From Locusta migratoria (lineage: Eukaryota > Arthropoda > Insecta > Orthoptera > Acrididae), in assembly GCA_026315105.1 (NCBI GenBank), contig CM048746.1, positions 145,186,730 through 145,250,729 of the forward strand: DNA of 64,000 nucleotides, given 5' to 3'. This document shows positions 10,889 to 20,896 of this stretch, in pieces. How positions within the stretch are numbered: position 1 is the stretch's first letter; the number at the start of each line of letters is the position of its first letter. The notes below the pieces were generated by a model, which worked only from the letters and a program-made list of their open reading frames with translations, was not told where the DNA came from and made no database searches. Position numbers and translations under genes: made by a program.

Positions 10889-12738
10889 CAGACGTTTCCA
10901 AACTTTCAGAGACCCCTTGCAACTTTTTCTGCCCTGTGTAGAACCCCTGCTTTTTGTGCACTAAATTTTTTATAAAAATTCGTTACTTCAAATATGTTTT
11001 CATCCCTCATATGGTGCTACTAACTTCGATTACTTTAAAAATAGAAGGGTGTAGCGAAAAACAAGAAAAAGGAGAACATAGATGTTAAGTATTTTACAAT
11101 TATTGATTTAAATGACACAAATGTATATTTAACAGAACTCATACTACGGGTTTTATATTCCGTGCAGTAGGAACCGCTTCACAAAATGCAGAAAACTGAA
11201 AAAGCCCACACTCTCCCAGTTCACATAGTGTTAATATATTCATTGATGTATGACGATACATTTTCTGGCCCTTCAAGAACAGCGTCCGATACTCGTCCCA
11301 CCCCTCTGAAAAAACGTAAGGGGTAGTAGTTTACGTTGTGGAGCAATGAAAATTATCTATAACGAAGCTGAAACTTACTGGCAGTTTAAAATTGTGTGCC
11401 GGAACCAGGACTCGAACCTGCGACCTTTGCCATTCACGGGCAAGCGCTCTACCGACTGAGCTATCCCGACACGACTCACGACGCCGCCTCACAGCTTTAC
11501 TTCCGCCAGTACCTAGCCTCCTAGTTTACAAGCTTCACAGAAGCTCTCCTGCGATACATGCAAGACTAGTACTCCTGGAAGAAACGATATTGTGGAGACA
11601 CAATTTTAATCTGCCAGGAAGTTTCATATCAGCGCACACTTCGCTAAAAAGTGAAACGTTTCATTCTGGAAACATTCCTTAGGCTGTGGCTAAGCCATGT
11701 CTCCACCATATTCTTTTTTTCCAGGAGTGCTAGTCTTGCATGTTTCACGGGAGAGCTTCTGTGAAGTTTGGAAAGTAGGAGGCTAGGTACTGGCGGAAGT
11801 AAAGTTGTGAGGGGGCATCGTGAGTCGAGTCGGGATAGCTCAGTCGGTAGAGCGCTTGCCCGCGAAAGGCAAAGGTCCCAGGTACGAGACCCGGTTCCGG
11901 CACACAATTTTACTCTGCCAGGACGTTTTATATCAGCTCACTCCCCTGCGGAGTGAAAAGTTTCATTCTGGAAACGTCCCTTAGGCTGTGGCTAAGCCAT
12001 GTCTCCTCCATATCCTTCCTTCCAGGAGTGCTAGTCTTGCATGTTTCGTAGGAGAGCTTCTGTAAAGTTTGGAAACTAGGAGAGGAGGTACCGGCGGAAG
12101 TAAAGTTTTGAGGCTGTATCGTGAGTCGTGTCGGGATAGCTCAGTCCGTAGAACGCTTGCCCGCGAAAGGCAAAGGTCCCAGTTTAGAGTCCCGGTTCCG
12201 GCTGACGGTTTTAATCTGCCAGGAAGTTTCATATCAGCTCACGCCGCTGCAGAGTGAATAGTTTCATTCTATAACGAAGCAGATGCTCTCAAAATTGAAA
12301 AGTATGCCCACGTTCCTCTTAGATAATTGCATCTAATAAAATGTAATGTTATGTCTATTGAAATACATGTGCACATTTCGAGTTACTTATGTAATGCTGT
12401 GCAAGTTGGAATATATACGTCATAATTGTCTTATCTCCCCACACCCACCCACTAAAATAATAATAAAGAAAGCACTATGGGCCTGCAGCAGTAGTCTGAA
12501 AATACAGGATTCTTCCACTCTCTCTCATAGCCAATGTAGCGAACAGAGACAAAGGATCAAGCTTCAGCATTGTGAAAATAATTCTGAATTTTGGTTACAA
12601 CGTTTCTAAATGTGAACCCCTATTGTGGACAGCCATTTACAACAAATAGACCCCTATATTATTTTTCCCCTGACGTGGACCCCTTGCAGGTTGGAATAGG
12701 CCCCTGGAGGTCTATATAGACCACTTTGAGAATCACTG
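10889..12738. mobile_element. hAT-like non-autonomous transposon
   Basis: Ends are 'cagacgtttccaaacttt' on the left and the reverse complement of 'cagtgattctcaaagtgg' on the right, the CAG..TTCTCAAA style of hAT TIRs. The 8 bp flanks 'gtctagat' (10881-10888) and 'atcaagat' (12739-12746) match at 6 of 8 positions, a decayed 8-bp TSD. The interior has no transposase that I can see. It carries the SINE B composite at 11369-12267. Confidence 0.7.
11369..12267. repeat. SINE B composite: one inverted and two direct units
   Basis: Three tRNA-headed SINE B units lie end to end: one reverse (11369-11600) and two forward (about 11660-11960 and 11965-12267). Each carries a tRNA-like core from 'gtcgggatagctcagt' to 'gagtcccggttccggc' in intact or slightly diverged form. 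The trimer is bounded by a single 13-bp TSD 'tctataacgaagc' at 11356-11368 and 12268-12280, so it entered as one unit. Confidence 0.85.
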
Positions 12739-13175
12739 ATCAAGATCGACTCTGACGGGTGACACGTCCTTACGCATCTTGGCTGATCACCTGCATTCAT
12801 TCATGCCGATTCTGCATTTCGACTGACCTGGGCAATTCTAGCAGGACAAAGCGACAACCTTTACATCTAGAAATGCTACAAAGTGTCAGCACAAACAGTT
12901 TTCTGAGTTTAAACACATTCACTGGCTACGAAACTCCCGACTCATGTACATTATTGAGTAATCTGCGATGCCTTGCAACGTGCTGTTCAGACGAGATCTC
13001 CACCTCATCGTACTCTTACGGATTTATGGACAGCCCTCCAGGATGCATGTTGTCAGTTCCCTCCAGCACTACTTCAGACATCAGTCGAGTCCATGCCACG
13101 TCGTATTGCGACACTTCTGCCCGGCCGCTGGGCCCAGGCGTACAAGATTCTTTGGCTCTTCAATAAACAATAACT

Positions 13176-13527
13176 GATTATAATCTTCTCTGGTTTACAG
13201 CCGGCTCGCCTGAGGACAGCGGGCAGTTGCGCCGCTGAAATATCGTGACAAGTTGACTTTAGTACCCGGCTGCAAACCCGAGAAGATTATAATCTGGACT
13301 ATATGCGTATAACGTTCAGGCTGACCAGACCATCCACAAAAACTTTTCTGACGATTGTGTGGTTGAAATCAGATGCGAGTCACTTCTATGAAAAGCACTT
13401 GATGCCAATTCTGACCAGTCCATTCAGCATGCTGTTGGGTCCATCCGTCCGCGCTGCATGGCGTCTAGACCTGGCGTCATATAAGGCGCTTCCGCGCATA
13501 GAGGCGGAGCTTGTTACCTGGCAGTAA
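13176..13527. repeat. Repeat H: hairpin plus 230-bp extension
   Basis: Inverted arms 'gattataatcttctctggtt' (13176-) and its complement ending at 13294 enclose a GC-rich loop with a hammerhead-like core at 13210-13240. A further 230 bp ('cgttcaggctgacc' to 'tagaggcggagc') follows. A second copy with the same hairpin and extension lies at 47368-47790. I do not recognise a protein in it. Confidence 0.7.
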
Positions 13528-13663
13528 GCTACTTGTCTACTTGGTTGAAGTCGATTTTGTAGGTTACTTGGAGATGTGGCAATACACATACAAACACACA
13601 TCCACTTTTGTAATATGTATAGCTAGATGCAACATTCAACGAGAAAGTTGCCATACGTAGTTA

Positions 13664-14650
13664 CAAATGTTCAAATGTTTGTGAACCTATTGGAACAAAC
13701 GGCTATGTGCATCAGTCCCAAGTCTTAGCAACAATTTAACTAATACTAAGGACAACACACACGCCCAAGCCATAGCGAGAGCTCGAACCTCTAGCACGAA
13801 CGGCCACTCAGTCCATAGAATGACGCCGTTATTTACCGTCTAGTAAAATCATCTGAAGATCTAAACCAACTGCAGAAAGACCTGAATAAGATATCACTAG
13901 GATGTAAAAAATGTCAATTGTCTCTAAATAATGTGAAGTATGAAGTCGTCCACACGAGTACGAACAGAAATCCGTTAAACGTCGTTTACAAGATAAATCA
14001 ATGAAAGGTGAAGGCCGTAAACTCCACAAAATAACTAGGAATTACTATTAAGTCAGACTTAAACTGGAAAGAACACGTAGATAATGTCGTGGGAAAGGCG
14101 AACCAGAGACTACGTTTTGTTGGCAGAAGCCTTAAAAGATGCAACATAACTACAAAAGAAACTGCATACACTAGGCTTGCCCGTCCATTTTTGGAGTATT
14201 GCTGCCCAGTGTGGGATCCTTATCAGGTGGGTGGACATCGAAAGAGTCCAGGAAAGAGCAGCTCGTTTCGTATTGTCACGATGCAAGGGAGACAGCTTTA
14301 CGGAAATAATACAGGATCTGGGATGGGAATCATTACAGCAACGGCTATTCTCGCGGCGGCGTGGGCTACTTATGAAACTGCAATCGCCAACATTCTCCTC
14401 CGAATGCAAAAATATATTGTTGACTCCCTCTTACCTAGGTAGAAATGACCATCAGAATAAAATACAAGAAATCAGAGCTTCAACGGAAACATTCAGGTTT
14501 TCATTCTTCCCGCGCGCTATTCGAGAATGGAATGGCAGATAAATAGTATAATGGTGGTTCGATGAACCCTCTGCCAGGCACTTAAACGTGATTTGCAGAG
14601 TATCCCATGTACATGTAGACGCCTTAGACCAAGCGGCCATTCCGTGCGGC
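13664..14650 (-). repeat. SINE C, split by a LINE
   Basis: The reverse SINE C tail and body occupy 13664-13827. The tRNA-like head resumes at 14618-14650 ('gccttagaccaagcggccat'). The interrupting LINE is bounded by a short duplicated 'gacgcc' (13822-13827 and 14618-14623). Confidence 0.82.
13828..14617 (+). pseudogene. CR1-like LINE C-terminal RT fragment
   Basis: Forward translation starts in the RT thumb (VKSSEDLNQLQKDLNKIS, then KCQLSLN). It continues through LGITIKSDLNWKEHVDNVV, KETAYTRLARPFLEYCCPVW, VQERAARFVLSRCKGDSFTE, LGWESLQQRL and FFPRAIREWNGR before its stop at about 14540. The frame changes at least twice. The 3' UTR ends with 'atgtacatgtagac', a short tail like other CR1-type copies here. 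It is related to, but clearly distinct from, the copy at 2817. Confidence 0.82.
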
Positions 14651-14652
14651 AG

Positions 14653-16425
14653 ATGTTTTTAACTGTCTTATTTATGGGAATCTAAATGTGGAAAGAAAAA
14701 GTGGAACGCAATGAAAAGGAAGTCGAATTTGTTTAGCTGTTGGATTTTAGATACTCAGAGTCACTATAGCTAGTAATATTAATTTTATCTCGTCATTTTC
14801 CCCAAGACTTCGTATTCTGTTGCCTGCTTATAGTTACTATGTTCTGCTATTCAGGCAGCGTGTGTCAGTCATGAACGTTGCGTCTCGCGTGACGTGATCG
14901 GTAAAACATTACGTCACCATGCGCTCGGTGCCTCTTCAGCTTCTGTCGTGACCATGAACTGTTTGGGAGTGGGGGATGGAGGGCAGGGAGGGGACAGCAG
15001 TGGGGAAGCAACTGAGGCCGTGTCGCAGTTTCGCCAATTCGATTACGCCAAGCGAACGAGCAGGTCTCAGAACTTCGGCACATAACACACAAGAAAGAAA
15101 TTCTCCAATTCGGCTCCAGGATGGCTTTTCGATGGTTTTTCGGCAGTTGTTTCATTGTGTTGTCGAGGTGGTGTGTGTTCCTCCAAATATATAACCTGGA
15201 TGCCTCTTCTCTCAAATACCTACTGGATACCTCCCTCTCCTACATTTGCATCTGTCACATTGCTGCCAACCTGTGTTAATGAAATGAAGTTTTCCATGCA
15301 ATCCTAAAGTCACGTTTCAGACAAAGTTAATAGGACTGCCGTATGTGATACGTTACTGAAGTACTTTCGCACTAGGTCAGTTGTTAACTACCACTGGGAT
15401 TCTGTACACCATAACATTAAATTTATCGTACTTTAGGCTAATTCGGAGAATATACAACCCAGCAACGAACAAAGCTTTGCGGCGATTTTAACCAAGTTTT
15501 ATTTTTTTATCCTACATAGATTAATGTGTAAGACAAAACGAAACCTATGAATTCTTTTGAAACCTATGACTTCTTGTTTGATGGCTGATTTGATTATGGA
15601 AAGTGCCGAAACAGTTACATAGTAATATACACGTGGTGTTAGTGATCATGTGTCGGTTCACCGTTATGTTAAGTTTACTACCCGTAGAACGAACACATGC
15701 CTTGCCAAAATTTGTTGTAACACAAGTTTTACCTGATAGACCACACAGTTTTCCAAACTTTGCCTAATAGCGACACCCTGTCCAATGGACACAGTTTCCG
15801 CAAAACTGTCTCACTAACGTTAATTAGAGAAATACAACAGTAACAAATGACACTTTAAAGGAAAAACTTTCATGATCCAATTCTAAGTACAGTTCGCACT
15901 GATCGAAGAGAAGGACTTTTATCACAGGTTTATAGCTTGTTTTTCACTCTTGATTTATTAGTCTTGTCACACCGCAGCGTTTCGCGAAGCTCGGGGTTAA
16001 CACCTCGAAAATAGTAGACGCAATTATCAGATACCTATTACATGAGTGTACTGATCTTAGTTTTAACCCTTATCCCGCTTGTGCACCCACCAAATGGACT
16101 TGAGAAAAACTATGTCAGTAAAATGCTATAAACACATTTTTTCCAAGCAAGAGGCCTCTGGAATTCCTTCTATTTGAGCGTTAGTTAACTATACCACCAC
16201 CCTTAATTAACAAACTTGGTACTACTTGAAAAATTTTCCTAATTTATAGCATTGGTATCCATCCCCAATTCGGGAGGCCAGGGATCTAAAAATATGATTG
16301 TTGCAGCTTGATTGTTCCGTGATACACAGCCCATCGCTACACCAGATGAACTTGACTAGTACGTGGAAGCAGACTGAATTGCATTTGCAAATAATTGACG
16401 AATGAGTGGAAGGAAGAAAGCTTAG
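14653..16425. other. No recognised gene or repeat
   Basis: Mixed-composition sequence. An open frame of 116 codons on the reverse strand (14865-15215) shows no motif and is low-complexity in part. Nothing here can be supported as a gene. Confidence 0.4.
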
Positions 16426-16429
16426 GAAG

Positions 16430-16670
16430 GAAATGATTGACAGTGGCTGCATTAGGGCATTGAATTTAAACAATGGCGACTAGTGAAAATGAGAGCAGGG
16501 CGGGAATCTAACTCGGGTCTCCCGCTTCGGCCCAGTGGTCGCCTTAACCCCTTTGTTACCCGTGCTCGCCTCCCGTCCGTCTCAAATTCAAATTCCCACA
16601 AGTCGCACGCTCTGTCTGTAGCGCCTCTTCCGCCCATGCCCTCTTACACTCCCCATTACGGATTCCCGTG
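16430..16670 (-). repeat. SINE D-like copy
   Basis: In reverse it reads a tRNA-like 'gcgggagacccgagttagat' B-box region followed by 'cattttcactagtcgccatt' and 'caatgccctaatgcagcc', the SINE D downstream pattern seen at 9870-9960. No clear TSD was found. Confidence 0.55.
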
Positions 16671-16689
16671 CGAGGTCGCAAGAACAGAC

Positions 16690-17300
16690 ACCACACCAAC
16701 ATAATAATATTGCATTGCTTTACTTTATCGTGTTCGATTCACTGTTATGACATGTAGCAACGGTTATGGCAGGCAACGACGGACATTCATTATGGATTTG
16801 ATACTCTTCCTCACTTCACATGTGATTATCTATATTCAGTCATGTAGTTTTTGTACAATGTATTATCACTAAAATAAACTGGGATATGCTTTCTCCGGTT
16901 CTTGCTGTTGTTGCATTTTTAATGGCCAGATTGTAGTTAAATGAGCCACGGCGTACGGAATTTAATTGTACGAATATAACTAACAGTCACTCTGAGGAAT
17001 CGCCATTATCGACCAGGATATCTCCGCACGCTACAGTTTATAGGTATGAGGTGATGGTAAAAAGGCGTATTGTCATATAATAAGCGGATAGCAGCCTTTT
17101 TTGTCTCATAATTGATCTCGATGATAAGTAAATATCATTTGCATTCTGAAATTATGTGTGAAGTATGCATGTGCTAATCGATACCTCGACAAGGAATCAA
17201 ACCATCATTATAGACAGAATACGTATAGTGAAAGCCTTGGTGGACAGAGCCAACAAAATCTGCAAGCCAGATTACTTGCAGGATGAATTAAATCACTTAA
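16690..17300. other. No recognised feature
   Basis: AT-rich sequence without a supported gene or repeat family. Confidence 0.35.
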
Positions 17301-17304
17301 GCTT

Positions 17305-17640
17305 GGCCTTCATCTACATCTACATTAATACCCTGCACGCCAAATGGGAGTGCATTTCAGAGGGTTATAAGATGTTTCTCTACCGTTCCTTTCTCTAATA
17401 TCTGGCGGGAAAATCTTTCAGTTTTTGTTCTAATTTCTCTTATTTTATTATGATGATCATGTCTCGCTATGTATAAGTGGGTGCTCACAAAATATGTTCG
17501 CCTTCGGAAGAGAAACTTGGTGATGGATATTTCGCAAATACGAAGCGCGGTTTTTAGGTAAGTTTCGTTTTATTGTAGACACTAGTAATTCGCGCACATA
17601 CCACAACGAGCGCCTGAGTCGTGTAGCGGCAAGCCTCGGG
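17305..17640 (-). pseudogene. CR1-like LINE 3' end
   Basis: On the reverse strand RRRTYFVSTHLYIARHDHHN continues KIREIRTKTERFSRQILE, the C-terminal end of a CR1-type ORF2. It is followed by a 3' UTR ending in the 'atgtagatgtagatg' tail (here 'catctacatctacat' at 17310). The remainder of the RT is missing upstream. Confidence 0.72.
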
Positions 17641-17702
17641 AACAACCGTGCTTAGTTTCAGCTCTGTAGCTAACCTATACGGTTCTGTTCCGTGCTTACA
17701 AA

Positions 17703-18139
17703 ATGTTTAAAACTATGAACTCGCCCACCGCATGTGAGGTTCGCTATGTGATATGGTTTTTGTCACCAAGGAACCTGTCTGCTGTAGAAATTCGACATAT
17801 TTGCGAAGTGTACGGTGATACTGGTATGAGTAAAGGCAAACTACGTAAAGTGGGTACGAGACTTCAAAGATGACTGTGACAACGTCCATGTCGAGGACAG
17901 CTCCGGTCACCCATCTTCGATTACAGACGATTTTGAGGTTTCATCTGAAGCTAGGATTCGTGAGAACAGGAGCTTCACAATAACAGGTCTCTCGAACGAA
18001 TTTCCTGACCTCTCGAGAAAGGGCAATGAACTCTTGGTTATCGATTCAGGCGGCAAGATTTTATGAAGAGCGTATTTTAAAATTGGTTGAGAGGCATGAA
18101 AAGTGTTTGATCAAAGTTGGCAACTATGTCGAAAAATAA
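17703..18139 (+). pseudogene. mariner-like transposase, internally deleted
   Basis: The start MFKTMNSPTACEVRYVIWFL is followed by the HTH region (NLSAVEIRHICEVYGDTGMS) of a mariner transposase. It then shifts frame (VEDSSGHPSSITDDFE, RENRSFTITGLSNEFPDLS). The central DDE catalytic core is absent. The sequence jumps to the C-terminal signature YEERILKLVERHEKCLIKVG and ends NYVEK* at 18139. This is a classic internal-deletion derivative, which could only move if a full transposase acted on its ends. Confidence 0.72.
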
Positions 18140-18199
18140 AGTATGTACGTTCTGAAAATAAATTTACTTTCTTGAAGTAACCTTTCGTTGTGCACTTCA

Positions 18200-18480
18200 A
18201 ACGGAACTTCCTTAAAAACCGCGCCACGTAGATCTCGTCGCAACGAATACCGACTGTTTTAAAAATGACTTCCACCCGAATCGTGCATCATTTTCGTTAC
18301 ACTCACTACCGTATATCTCGATAATACAATCCGAGCAGCCCTTCCTTGAACATTGACTAGATCGTCTGTTTAGTCCCACCTGGTGTGAATCCCCAATGCG
18401 CAGAAGTATTCCATAATAGGACGTACAACTTAATTGGACATGCCAGCTAGAAGCCAGATAGAGCACTAAATCAAAGAATG
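18200..18480 (-). pseudogene. CR1-like LINE fragment
   Basis: Reverse translation gives RPIMEYFCALGIHTRWD, VNVQGRAARIVLSRYTVVSV and KMMHDSGGSHF. This corresponds to the LEY..WDP, VQ.RAAR.V and late segments of CR1-type RT C-termini. It has diverged and contains a stop after TRWD. It is similar in kind to the fragment at 2080-2460. Confidence 0.62.
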
Positions 18481-19185
18481 ATCTGCAACCGCTGAGAAAC
18501 AACCGGAGCCACCTGAAGCATTTTCCCTCTCGTTTGTTAGTGAAATAACAGATCACATTGGGAAACATTCGGCCAAGCATTGGGCCCAAACGAGCTTCAT
18601 ATCAAGCGAGGAGATCAAAGAATAGTTAAGTTCTTTTATGAAGACTTCATTACGAGTCGTGTGATCAAACCACCACAAAATGGTTAACAATAATAGCAAT
18701 TCCAGCTTTGTGGTTATAGGTTGTTGTTGTTGTAGTCGTCAGTCAGCAGACTGGTTTGATATAGCTCACTAAGCCAACCTCTCCTGTGCAAGTCTCTTCA
18801 TCTGAGAATACGTACGGCAACCTGCATCCTTTTGAATCTGCTCACTTTATTCGTCCCTCGGTCTCCCTCTACGATTTTTACCACAAAAACGTCATTGTAA
18901 TGTAAAGTTGACAATTCCTTGATGTCTCAGAATGTGTCCCACCAATCTATCCCTTCCCTTAGTCACGATATGACGGAAAATCCTTTTCTCCCCAATTCTG
19001 TTGAGCACCTCCACATTAGTCACGTGATCTACCCATCTAATTTTCATCATTCGTCTGTAGTTCCACATTTCAAAAGCTTCTATCATCTTTTTGTCTGAAC
19101 TCCTTATCGTTCACGTTTCACTCCCAAACAATGCTACACTCCAGACAAATTCTTTCAGAAAAGACTTCCTAACATTTAAATTAAT

Positions 19186-19247
19186 GAAACTTCATGGCAG
19201 ATTAAAATTGTGTGCCGGAACCGGGACTCGAACCTGGGACCTTTGCC
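19186..19247 (-). repeat. Short SINE B insertion (62 bp)
   Basis: Only the B-box half of the tRNA-like head and the first part of the tail are present ('gtgtgccggaaccgggactc'). A perfect 11-bp TSD 'tttaaattaat' (19175-19185 and 19248-19258) shows it is a real, severely 5'-truncated insertion. Confidence 0.88.
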
Positions 19248-20230
19248 TTTAAATTAATATTAGATATTTACCAGTTTCGTTTTTTTAGAGATGCTTTTCT
19301 TCCCATAGCCATTCTGCAATTTATATCTTCTTTACTTCGGCCATCGAGAGTTATCTTGCTACCGAAATAACAAAAATCTTCTACTACTTTTATTGTTTAT
19401 TACCTAATCTAATTCTTTCAGCATCGCCTGATTTTCTGACTTTACGTTCCATTAGCCTTGTTTAACTCTTGTTAATGTCCACCATATATCTTCCTTTCAA
19501 GACCTATTCATTCCATTCAAATGCTCATCAAATGCAATCTTTGAGAAAATTACTATGGCATCGGAATATCGCAAAGTTTTTATCCCTTTTCCCTGATCTA
19601 TAATTCCCTCTCCAAGTTTCTCATTGCGTTCCTTCACTGCTTGCTCATTGTACAGATTGAACAACACTGACAACAGCTTTCTTCAAATCTACAAACTCTA
19701 CAAAATTAGGTTTGTCTTTCCTTAGCCTACCTTCTAAGATAAGTCGTAATGCGACTATTGCCTCCCGTGTTCCTACATTTTTCCTAAATCCAAACTGATC
19801 TTCCCCGAGGTTGGATTCCACAAGTTTTTCTATTCGTCTGTAAATAATTCGTGTTAGTATTTTACAACCATCACTTATTAAACTGACAGTTCTGTAATTT
19901 TCACATTTGTCTGCACTTGATTTCTTTGGAAATGGAATTACGATATTCTTCTTGATGTCGGAGGGTATTTCTCCTGTCTCATACATCTTGCACACCAGGT
20001 GATACATTTTTTTTCATGACTGGCTCTCCTAACGGTATCAGCAGTTCAGACTAAATATCATTTACTCCAGGGACCTTGTTCAGACTCAAATCCTTCAGTG
20101 CTCTTTAAAATTCTTCTCGCAGTATCATATCACCCTCATCTTCCTCCACTTCGTCTTCCATTTCTAGAATACTGCCTTCACGTTTATTTCCTTTGTATAG
20201 GCCCTCTATATATTACTTCCACAGTTTAGC

Positions 20231-20428
20231 AGAAATGTTCCAATGTTTGATAAGCTTAAGGGACTTAACTGCGGGGTCATCAGTCCCTAAATTTACAAAC
20301 TACTCATGAACTACCCTATACTAAAGACGTCCAAACATCCATGCCCAAGGGGGGATTTGAACCTCCGACCGTATCGGACGTGCAGACCGTGACTGGAGCG
20401 CCGCACACCGTTCGGCCACTGCGACCGG
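20231..20428 (-). repeat. SINE A in the RTE-like LINE
   Basis: A full-length reverse SINE A. The perfect 12-bp TSD 'ccacagtttagc' lies at 20219-20230 and 20429-20440. Confidence 0.92.
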
Positions 20429-20759
20429 CCACAGTTTAGCTTTATCCTCTTTACTTAGTACTGGTTTTCCGCCTGAGTTCTTGATAGTCATACAACTGCT
20501 TTTGCTTTTTATCTGAATGTCTCTTTTGTTTTCCTGTAGGCGGTATCTATCATTCCCCTAGTTATACATTATTCTACAGTTCTGCATTTGTCGTCTAGCC
20601 ACTCCTGCTTAGCCAGTCTGCGTTCATTCGTGATCTCCTTAACATCGCTTAACGGTGTGGTAGTTATGCTGGGGTCGAGCGGTAGGTCCCCAGCTTTGTG
20701 GGGAGGGCCAGGGGACGCTAGTAAAACGGTATTAGAGTTTACAAGGTTATTCATCTGAA

Positions 20760-20896
20760 CACAAGATTCCGTGGTGTAGGCGCTAGCTCGTCAGGAGCTA
20801 TATCAGCAGGTGACGTCTCCTTCAGCCGCGTCAGTAGCAGTTCACACAGAGGCTTCGAAGTCCGCGTCGCGACCGTTTGCGCTATCAGGGCGCGGG
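20760..20896 (+). promoter_or_regulatory. GC/CpG-rich leader of the candidate MADF gene
   Basis: The sequence becomes CpG-rich ('cgaagtccgcgtcgcgaccg') just before the hAT insertion. The same character resumes at 22447-22490 beyond it, 15-60 bp upstream of the MADF start codon. With the hAT removed the two parts join into one GC-rich leader. A TATA box was not identified. Its role is an inference from position only. Confidence 0.3.

Larger units (their letters stand above)
10406..13171 (+). pseudogene. Tc1-like transposase, split by a hAT element
   Basis: Left part (10430-10888): after a helix-rich N-terminal region with stops comes VVFLDESRLQLYQADMYRYG, the first DDE aspartate segment. Right part (12747-13171): LTGDTSLRILADHLH, FQQDKATTF in a shifted frame (the second Asp region), then LWTALQDACCQFPPALL and ESMPRRIATLL, the Tc1 C-terminal pattern. 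The two halves are separated by the hAT-like element at 10889-12738, whose 8-bp TSD lies in this coding region. The pseudogene was therefore already in place, and possibly alive, before the hAT hit. Confidence 0.72.
18740..20670 (-). pseudogene. RTE-like LINE reverse transcriptase ('craniofacial' type)
   Basis: The best piece (19645-20007) reads VIPFPKKSSADKCENYRTVS, LTRIIYRRIEKLVE, GEDQFGFRKNVGTREAIVAL and FVEFVDLKKA, the N-terminal half of an RT. Upstream, AKQEWLDDKCRTVE and TAYRKTKETF mark the pre-RT region. At the far 3' side (18892-19086), KIRWVDHVTNVEVLNRIGEK and RDRLVGHILRH are the C-terminal signature of this family. Insect copies are often mis-annotated as craniofacial development protein 2. 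Catalytic FADD was not found in frame. Two SINEs have inserted, at 19186-19247 and 20231-20428. Confidence 0.78.

Noticed and set aside
14865..15215. 116-codon reverse frame
   Set aside because: No recognised domain and no splice or promoter support; composition is mixed and low complexity in part.
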